In this document: positions 59,269 to 64,000 of the stretch, one piece after another
Layout of the letters: each line of letters opens with the position of its first letter
How positions within the stretch are numbered: the first letter of the stretch is position 1
Source of the DNA: Roseiarcus sp963829505
GTDB lineage: Bacteria; Pseudomonadota; Alphaproteobacteria; Rhizobiales; Beijerinckiaceae
DNA length: 64,000 bases
Assembly (NCBI GenBank): GCA_963829505.1
Contig: CAWHIL010000003.1
Coordinates: 1,426,001-1,490,000 of the forward strand
Direction of reading: 5' to 3'
Made by a program: the position numbers and the translations under genes
The notes under the pieces: model-generated
The model's input: only the letters and a program-made list of their open reading frames with translations
Databases searched by the model: none
What the model was told of the DNA's origin: nothing

Positions 59269-59883
59269 TCAATTGCTCGGCTTGGGATCCGGGGGCGGGT
59301 CCGATGGCTTCGGATGGGCGAAGTCGTAGCTCGGAAGAAGAGGCTTGAGGCGCGGCCAGATGTCGGCCTCCCGCTTCGCTCTCTCCACGGCCTTGCGAAA
59401 ATCCTCCGGCGAATCGCGCCAATGGAAGCCGCTGAGGAAGCAGTGGACGCGACCCTTGTCGGCCTGTCCCCAGGAGACGGTCAACGAGTCGCAATGGTCG
59501 TGATGCGCCCCCAGCACTTGCCGCGACCCGCCGCCGGCCGCCTCGGCCTGGCTTAGTCGAATCTCGACGTCCGGCCCGGGGCCGTCCTCGCCATGAGATT
59601 CGAACCAGTGCACATGCCGGCCGGTGAGGACGACCTCGACCGTCACGGCGCCGGCCGCGTCCTTCGAGCACGCGAGCGCGATCCAGAACTTGTAGGAATC
59701 GGTGATGCCGATGCTGCGCTCGGCGACCGTCCGCTTGTCCGGAATGGCGTCCGGCAGGAAGATGTCGCAGGTGACGGCCGCCCCGGCCGTGTCGCTGAAG
59801 AAGAGGTCGAACTCCCCGATCGGATAGGGAAAGTTCGGGTCGGAGATCCCCCAGCGATCGAAGCCCTTGTAATCGGCAGGCAT
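59269..59883 (-). CDS. Conserved protein of unknown function
   Basis: A 204-residue soluble protein, rich in Asp, Trp and His (GFDRWGISDPNFPYPIGEFD, TGRHVHWFESHGEDG, LGAHHDHCDSLTVSWGQ, HCFLSGFHWRDSPEDF), with a Pro-rich tail. GGGGGAATTGCC precedes the ATG. No signal peptide or membrane segment. The family is not recognised; its coding nature is supported by the ribosome site and balanced composition. Confidence 0.7.
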   Translation of the reverse strand: MPADYKGFDRWGISDPNFPYPIGEFDLFFSDTAGAAVTCDIFLPDAIPDKRTVAERSIGITDSYKFWIALACSKDAAGAVTVEVVLTGRHVHWFESHGEDGPGPDVEIRLSQAEAAGGGSRQVLGAHHDHCDSLTVSWGQADKGRVHCFLSGFHWRDSPEDFRKAVERAKREADIWPRLKPLLPSYDFAHPKPSDPPPDPKPSN

Positions 59884-59967
59884 GGCAATTCCCCCGCGCG
59901 CTGGCGCTCCCTCGAGGCTACCACCGGCGTTCGGCGGTGAACAGCGAAGGCGGGAAGCGTCCGCGCC

Positions 59968-60792
59968 TCAGACGGCGGCGCGAGCCGGCGTCTCCTCGTA
60001 GGTCGTCACCTCGAAACGGGCGAGCGGGGCATGGCCGAAGGCGACCGAGATGGCGACGTCGGCGGCGTCGCGGCCGCGCGCCATGACGATCCGGCCGATG
60101 CGCGGCATGTTGTGGCGCGCGTCGAAGGCGTACCACTCGCCATTGAGCAGGACCTCGAACCAGGCCGAGAAGTCCATCGGAGCCGGATCGGGCGGAACGC
60201 CGATGTCGCCGAGGTAGCCGGTGCAATAGCGGGCCGGCACGTTCATGGCGCGGCAGAGCGCAACCGCCAGATGGGTGAAGTCGCGGCAGACGCCGACCCC
60301 CTCGCGCAGCGCGTCGGACGCCATCCGGAAGGGGCTCGCGAGCGCGTAGTCGAAGCGGATCCTGGAGTGGGCGAAGTCGCAGATCGCCTGGACGAGACGG
60401 GCGCCGCCGCCGATCCCGTGGAACTGGCCCCATGCGAGATCGCTGAGCGAGTCGCTGTCGCAATAGCGGCTCGGCATGAGGAACATCAGCGCCTCGTTCG
60501 GCAGATCCTTGACCGGCGTCAGCGGCCGATCCTCCGGCGCGTGATCCGGCAGACCGCTGTCACGGATGGCGAAGTCGGTCGAGAACGCGACGAGGCCAGG
60601 CGGCGCTTCGACCCGGGTCACCCGGTTGCCGAACGGGTCGAGGTAGCTCGCCATCGGCAGTCTTGGCGTCGAACGGATCGCATCCGGCGTGACGAGGTCG
60701 TTGTCGCGCGACGGATGGACGTTGAGCGTCAGCAGCATCGAGGTCGCGGTCTGACACTGATAGGCGATCGTATACCCAGCCCGGATGATCAT
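59968..60792 (-). CDS. Transglutaminase-like cysteine protease-fold protein
   Basis: A 274-residue protein. The start at 60792 (GAGGAAAGCCGC upstream) gives MIIRAGYTIAYQCQTATSML, the typical beginning; a GTG at 60849 that overlaps the previous stop (GTGA) is the alternative. The catalytic Cys is in GVCRDFTHLAVALCRAM, the His in WYAFDARHNMPRIGR, with the Asp just before it. Such proteins act as amidases, proteases or cross-linking enzymes. It pairs with a second member directly upstream. Confidence 0.9.
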   Translation of the reverse strand: MIIRAGYTIAYQCQTATSMLLTLNVHPSRDNDLVTPDAIRSTPRLPMASYLDPFGNRVTRVEAPPGLVAFSTDFAIRDSGLPDHAPEDRPLTPVKDLPNEALMFLMPSRYCDSDSLSDLAWGQFHGIGGGARLVQAICDFAHSRIRFDYALASPFRMASDALREGVGVCRDFTHLAVALCRAMNVPARYCTGYLGDIGVPPDPAPMDFSAWFEVLLNGEWYAFDARHNMPRIGRIVMARGRDAADVAISVAFGHAPLARFEVTTYEETPARAAV

Positions 60793-60845
60793 GCGGCTTT
60801 CCTCGAAGCGTGTGAAGACGGCGTCGCCCTCGAAACGCCTGACGT

Positions 60846-61781
60846 TCACTTTGGTTGCGTCACCTCGACCGTAACCTCCATGCCCATTTCGTCATCCAGA
60901 TTGCCGTAGTAGGTCCCCGTCAGCGGCGCGGCGTGGGCCGGATCGCGGGCGACCGCGACGCGAATGAGGTCCCTGCCGCCGACGAGGCCGTTGGTCGGAT
61001 CGAACTCGATCCAGCCGGCGCCCGGGAGATAGACCTGGACCCAGGCGTGCGTCGAGCCGCCGCCGAGCTTCGCCGGCTCGCCGTCGTCGCGCGGCACGTA
61101 GATGTAGCCCGAAACGAAGCGCGCGGCGATCCCGAGCGTGCGCAGAGCCTCCATCATCAAGACCGCGAAGTCGCGGCAGCTTCCGCGCCGCCGGTCGAGC
61201 GTGCGCCACGGCGGCTGGACGCCGGCCTCCTCGCGGCGCTCGTAGATGAAGCTCTCCCGGACGGCGTAGGTCATCGTCATGAGGAGGCGGCTCACCGGCG
61301 TCTGGCCGCCGGCGACGACGAACTGGCGCGCCCATCGCTCGAGTTCGAGCCCTGAGTCGGAATAGAGCGGCTCGATTGCGCGCGCGACGTCCGGAAGTTC
61401 GTCGGGAAGGTAGGAGAAGGGGTAGTCGCGGGCCCGCGCGTCGATCTCGCCGCCAGGAAAGTCGTCGGCGGAGCGCTCGACCGTGAAGCGGTTCTCGACG
61501 ACGAGGCTCGACGTCGCGCCGGCGAACGAGGCGAGCGCGACGCAGTTGTCGAGTGCGTCGTAGAGCCAGCGCACGCGCGCCGGCTTCGGCTCGACGCTGA
61601 GCGCCCAGGCCGCCAGACGCTGATCGTGCCCGTCGCGGGGACGCATCATCATCCGGTGCTCGCCAAGCGTGATCGGCCGCTTGTAGCGGTAGGTCGTGAG
61701 ATGGCGGACGGTGAGGACAGTCGGATCGGGAAGCAACGTGGAAGGCTCACGGACGGACGAGGCGTCCGGACGATAGCGCAT
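60846..61781 (-). CDS. Transglutaminase-like protein with N-terminal beta-strand domain
   Basis: A 311-residue protein. The N-terminal LTVRHLTTYRYKRPITLGEH then RMMMRPRDG is the bacterial-transglutaminase-like N domain. The catalytic Cys is in RGSCRDFAVLMMEALRTLG, the His in STHAWVQVYLPGAGWIEFDP, and the Asp in FDPTNGL. The first ~20 residues vary among homologs and a later start is possible. It forms a two-gene unit with the following transglutaminase-like gene. Its 5' side faces the parS region. Confidence 0.9.
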   Translation of the reverse strand: MRYRPDASSVREPSTLLPDPTVLTVRHLTTYRYKRPITLGEHRMMMRPRDGHDQRLAAWALSVEPKPARVRWLYDALDNCVALASFAGATSSLVVENRFTVERSADDFPGGEIDARARDYPFSYLPDELPDVARAIEPLYSDSGLELERWARQFVVAGGQTPVSRLLMTMTYAVRESFIYERREEAGVQPPWRTLDRRRGSCRDFAVLMMEALRTLGIAARFVSGYIYVPRDDGEPAKLGGGSTHAWVQVYLPGAGWIEFDPTNGLVGGRDLIRVAVARDPAHAAPLTGTYYGNLDDEMGMEVTVEVTQPK

Positions 61782-61881
61782 GTCGGCGCGCGAAGCCGCG
61801 CCCGTCCGCGGCGCCGATCGGCCCCATGTTTACGCGTCATCACCGCGCGGCGCCGCCGGAGCGCGTCGTCAAGACGGCAAA

Positions 61882-61903
61882 AAGTGTTTCACGTGAAACA
61901 CTT
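61882..61903. promoter_or_regulatory. parS centromere site (ParB-binding palindrome)
   Basis: A perfect 22-base palindrome, centred between 61892 and 61893, containing the 16-base core TGTTTCACGTGAAACA, the parS consensus used by chromosomal ParB/Spo0J/Noc-family proteins, including those of alphaproteobacteria. ParB loads here, spreads, and helps segregate the replication origin region. It lies between genes, ~100 bases upstream of the transglutaminase operon. parA/parB are not in the window. Confidence 0.9.
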
Positions 61904-61914
61904 GCGCCGAAACT

Positions 61915-61990
61915 TATCAGGGAGATTATTCGCAATAACAGGGAGCATTTTCGCGCGTAACAGGGAAGGTTTACGCGTGTAACAGGGAGG
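61915..61990. repeat. Four phased repeats with core TAACAGGGA
   Basis: Cores at 61915-61924 (TATCAGGGAG), 61936-61945 (TAACAGGGAG), 61958-61967 (TAACAGGGAA) and 61980-61989 (TAACAGGGAG). Steps are 21, 22 and 22 bases, two helical turns. The spacers are alike too (T-rich then CGCG). The first core starts 12 bases after the parS palindrome. Not a CRISPR: spacers are as conserved as repeats and very short. Confidence 0.85.
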
Positions 61991-62033
61991 GTTTTTTACA
62001 AAACTCCAGCGGTCGCGCCGGGAGGAGGCGCGT

Positions 62034-62763
62034 TCACCGGCACGAATAGCCGCCGTCGATCGGCAGCGTGACGCCGCTGATCATGGAGGCGCCGTCGCCG
62101 AGCAGGAAGACGATCGGCGCCGCGATCTCCGCTTCCGTCGCCCAGCGTCCGAGCGGCATCGCGGCGAGGAATGGCGGCCCGATATCCTCGCGGCCCCAGT
62201 ACCAGGCGGACATCGGCGTCATCACGACGGTCGGATTTACGCTGTTGACACGGATATTGTGCCTGCCCAGTTCGAGCGCCGAGACGCGGGTGATCGAATC
62301 GAGCGCGGCCTTGGAGGCGGCGTAGGAGACGTGGCCGGCAAGCGCCACCAGCGCCGCCTGGCTCGACACGTTGACGATCGCGCCGCCCTTGCCGAGCCGG
62401 ATCATCGATTGCGCGGCGTATTTGGTGACGAGGAGCGCGCCGCGCGTATTGACCGCGATGACGCGGTCGAACACCGAAATGTCGGTCTCCATCGGCGTCG
62501 CGATCTCGCCGCCGAAGCCACCGCAATTGACGACGCCATAGAGGTCGAGCCCTTCGAGCGCGCCATGCACGCTTCCCTCGGAGGCGAGGTCGAAGGCGAG
62601 CGTGCGGCAGCCGGTTTCGGCCGCGAGTTTCGCCAGCGCCTCCCCGTTGCGGCCGCCGGCGATCGCGTCGGCGCCCGCCTTCACAAGCTCGCGCACCGTC
62701 GCGCCGCCGATGCCGCCGCTCGCGCCGGTGACGAGAACGGATCGTCCTTCGAGTTCCGTACAT
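62034..62763 (-). pseudogene. Short-chain dehydrogenase/reductase, one frameshift at the start
   Basis: The protein reads well from the cofactor loop (SVLVTGASGGIGGATVREL) through VNCGGFGG, the catalytic Ser/Tyr/Lys region VNVSSQAALVALAGHVSYAASKAA to the end IDGGYSCR. GGAGGCTCC lies just before the ATG at 62763, but that ATG is one base out of frame: removing the T after it gives MTELEGRSVLVTG. As it stands only the GTG at 62696, inside the nucleotide-binding loop, can start this frame. It would be an NAD(P)-dependent sugar or alcohol dehydrogenase of about 242 residues. Confidence 0.8.
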
Positions 62764-62771
62764 GGAGCCTC

Positions 62772-63792
62772 CTAACTGCTGCCCTTCTCCCCGGCGAGAA
62801 GGGGGTCTGCGTTTTCGAGCACGTCGACTTCCAGCGGGCGCTCCTTGCCTCGCATCGGCAGGTCCCCAAGCCTGCGCCGGCTCACGCCGCGCGGCAAGGC
62901 GACGAGACGATCGAGCAGAACCGCTGAGGCGAGCACCCGATTGTCCGTCTCGCGGCAGGCCGCGAGGATGCGCGCCGCGGTGTTCATCGGGTCGCCGAGC
63001 AGGGCGATTTCCTTCTTGAGAGTGCCGAGTTCGCCGACCGCGACGGCGCCGCAATGCACGCCGGCGCGGAAATCCGGCACGACGCCGAACTCCTGACGAT
63101 AGGAAGACCCCTGGGCGGCGATCCGGTCGAGCGCCTCGAACGCCGCGCTGACGCAGCCGGGCTTGTTGGCGCCGGAGAAGTCGCCATGTCGCGATCACCT
63201 CGTCGCCGACATATTTGTGAATGTCGCCGCCGGCGTCCGCGACGGCGAAGGAGACGTCGGCGACAAAGCGGTTCAGGAGCCGCAGATAGCGCAACTCGCC
63301 AAGACGCTCCGCGATGGCGGTCGAAGCGCGCATGTCGATGAAGAGAAGGGCGCGCTCTTCGATCCTCGGGTGGTGGTAGCGCCCGGCGGCGAAGGCGAAG
63401 AGCACGCCAGGGCCCAGGAGATCGTTGACGCTGATCAGGAGCGTGAAGCCGATTGTCGACACAAGCGAAAACAGGACGTCGAATCCGGTGATCGAGGCAA
63501 GGCCCGAGCCGCTGATGGCCTGGTTGACGATGAAGAGCGAGAAGACGATCACGCCGACATAGAGAACCGAGCGCAGCGCGAAGTAGGCCAGGAACGGCAG
63601 CGGACGGATGAGCCCGCCGGCATTGCGCCTGAGAACGAATTGTTCGACCGAATAGAAGCTCGCCGACATCACGAAGCCGACGGCGGCGCCGATGAAGGGC
63701 GCATTATAACGCAGACCGGCGTAGAGGGCGCCGCCCGGGACGCCGACGACCAGCGCAAAGGCAAGCAGGCGCAGAGTGGACGGTTGGCGCAT
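62772..63792 (-). pseudogene. Membrane adenylate/guanylate cyclase, one frameshift
   Basis: From about 63792 (MRQPSTLRLLAFALVVGVP), four membrane helices (~residues 8-125) lead to a class III cyclase domain: metal Asp in ALLFIDMRASTAIAERLG, then HKYVGDEVIATW with the second Asp. An extra base near 63183 breaks the frame; without it the protein continues WDFSGANKPGCVSAAFEALD to GEKGSS at 62772. The stop TAG overlaps the ribosome site of the next gene. This architecture suits a membrane-anchored cAMP producer, unrelated to the TPR type in the island. Confidence 0.82.
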
Positions 63793-64000
63793 CGGGCCAA
63801 TATACGCGCCGCCCATTGTTCCCGGAACGGCTGCGCGGAGGGTTCTTGCCGCCCCCATCCCCGCTCTCATCCCCGGGATGGTGTTGAGGGCCCTCACGCC
63901 TGGCCGCCCTTCGGCGGCCTCTCCCTCTCCCTGAGGAAGGGGGAGTCATCCCCGGCCCTCATCCCCGGCCCTTCTCCCGGAGGGAGAAGGGAGGCTTAGG
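63793..64000. repeat. Right-edge region with GC-rich palindromes
   Basis: No gene is visible in the last ~200 bases apart from a possible N-terminal extension of the cyclase. GGCCGCCCTTCGGCGGCC, CTCCCTCTCCCTGAGGAAGGGGGAG and CCCTTCTCCCGGAGGGAGAAGGG are intergenic palindromes of the same families as at 51538 and 52961. One may be cut by the window edge. Confidence 0.55.

Noticed and set aside
61915..61990. CRISPR array
   Set aside because: Repeat cores are 10 bases with 11-12 base spacers that are themselves similar; there are no Cas genes. It is an iterated binding-site pattern.

Overview
The window is high-GC, densely coded DNA from an alphaproteobacterium, most likely a member of the Hyphomicrobiales (Rhizobiales). 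The reasons are the split F1 operon atpHAGDC, the carB-greA neighbourhood, the short YjbR, DUF29 and IalB-type proteins, and the small GC-rich palindromic repeats typical of that order. I cannot name the genus from sequence alone. Long open frames antisense to the housekeeping genes are GC-skew shadows and are not annotated.

Layout. 1-6956: the end of gltX; a three-gene minus-strand cassette built around an unusual Trp/Cys-rich protein; an MFS transporter; a repeat-bearing helix-turn-helix protein; and a PEP-CTERM protein. 7025-10843: lepA, a DUF29 protein, a PhyH-type dioxygenase and an ArsR-type regulator. 11204-17572: atpHAGDC, a YjbR protein and a PLP-dependent dehydratase. 17699-31612: a tRNA-Gln gene followed by a ~13.9 kb integrated element. 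Its right end carries a copy of the tRNA 3' half beside a tyrosine integrase. It holds a frameshifted relaxase, three related nucleotide-cyclase/TPR genes (all broken), a decayed penicillin-acylase gene and a small intact NIPSNAP-like gene. 31648-36795: a HAD phosphatase and altronate dehydratase, divergent from an aldehyde dehydrogenase and a PfkB sugar kinase (sugar or sugar-acid catabolism). 36936-43278: succinate dehydrogenase, with sdhCDA separated from sdhB by a 2.9 kb block holding a toxin-antitoxin remnant, a second PEP-CTERM protein and a LuxR-type regulator.

43404-57904: mostly housekeeping genes (GNAT, quinone oxidoreductase, IalB protein, TrmJ-like methylase, greA, carB, lysC, ubiG, a flavodoxin-fold reductase, two tiny His-rich secreted proteins, yicC, gmk). 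57912-64000: envelope and accessory genes (PagL-like deacylase, DUF202, two transglutaminase-like proteins), then a perfect parS site with four phased repeats, a short-chain dehydrogenase and a membrane nucleotide cyclase. The last two each carry a one-base frameshift.

The strongest leads are the parS plus 21-22 bp repeat array at 61882-61990, the Trp/Cys-rich cassette at 356-3189, the tRNA-Gln island with single-base defects in both att copies, and an in-frame palindromic insertion within the 4886-6361 gene. Single-base indels fall in the island and at the right end, while all long housekeeping frames are intact. They may be real decay or local sequence error; this cannot be settled from one sequence.
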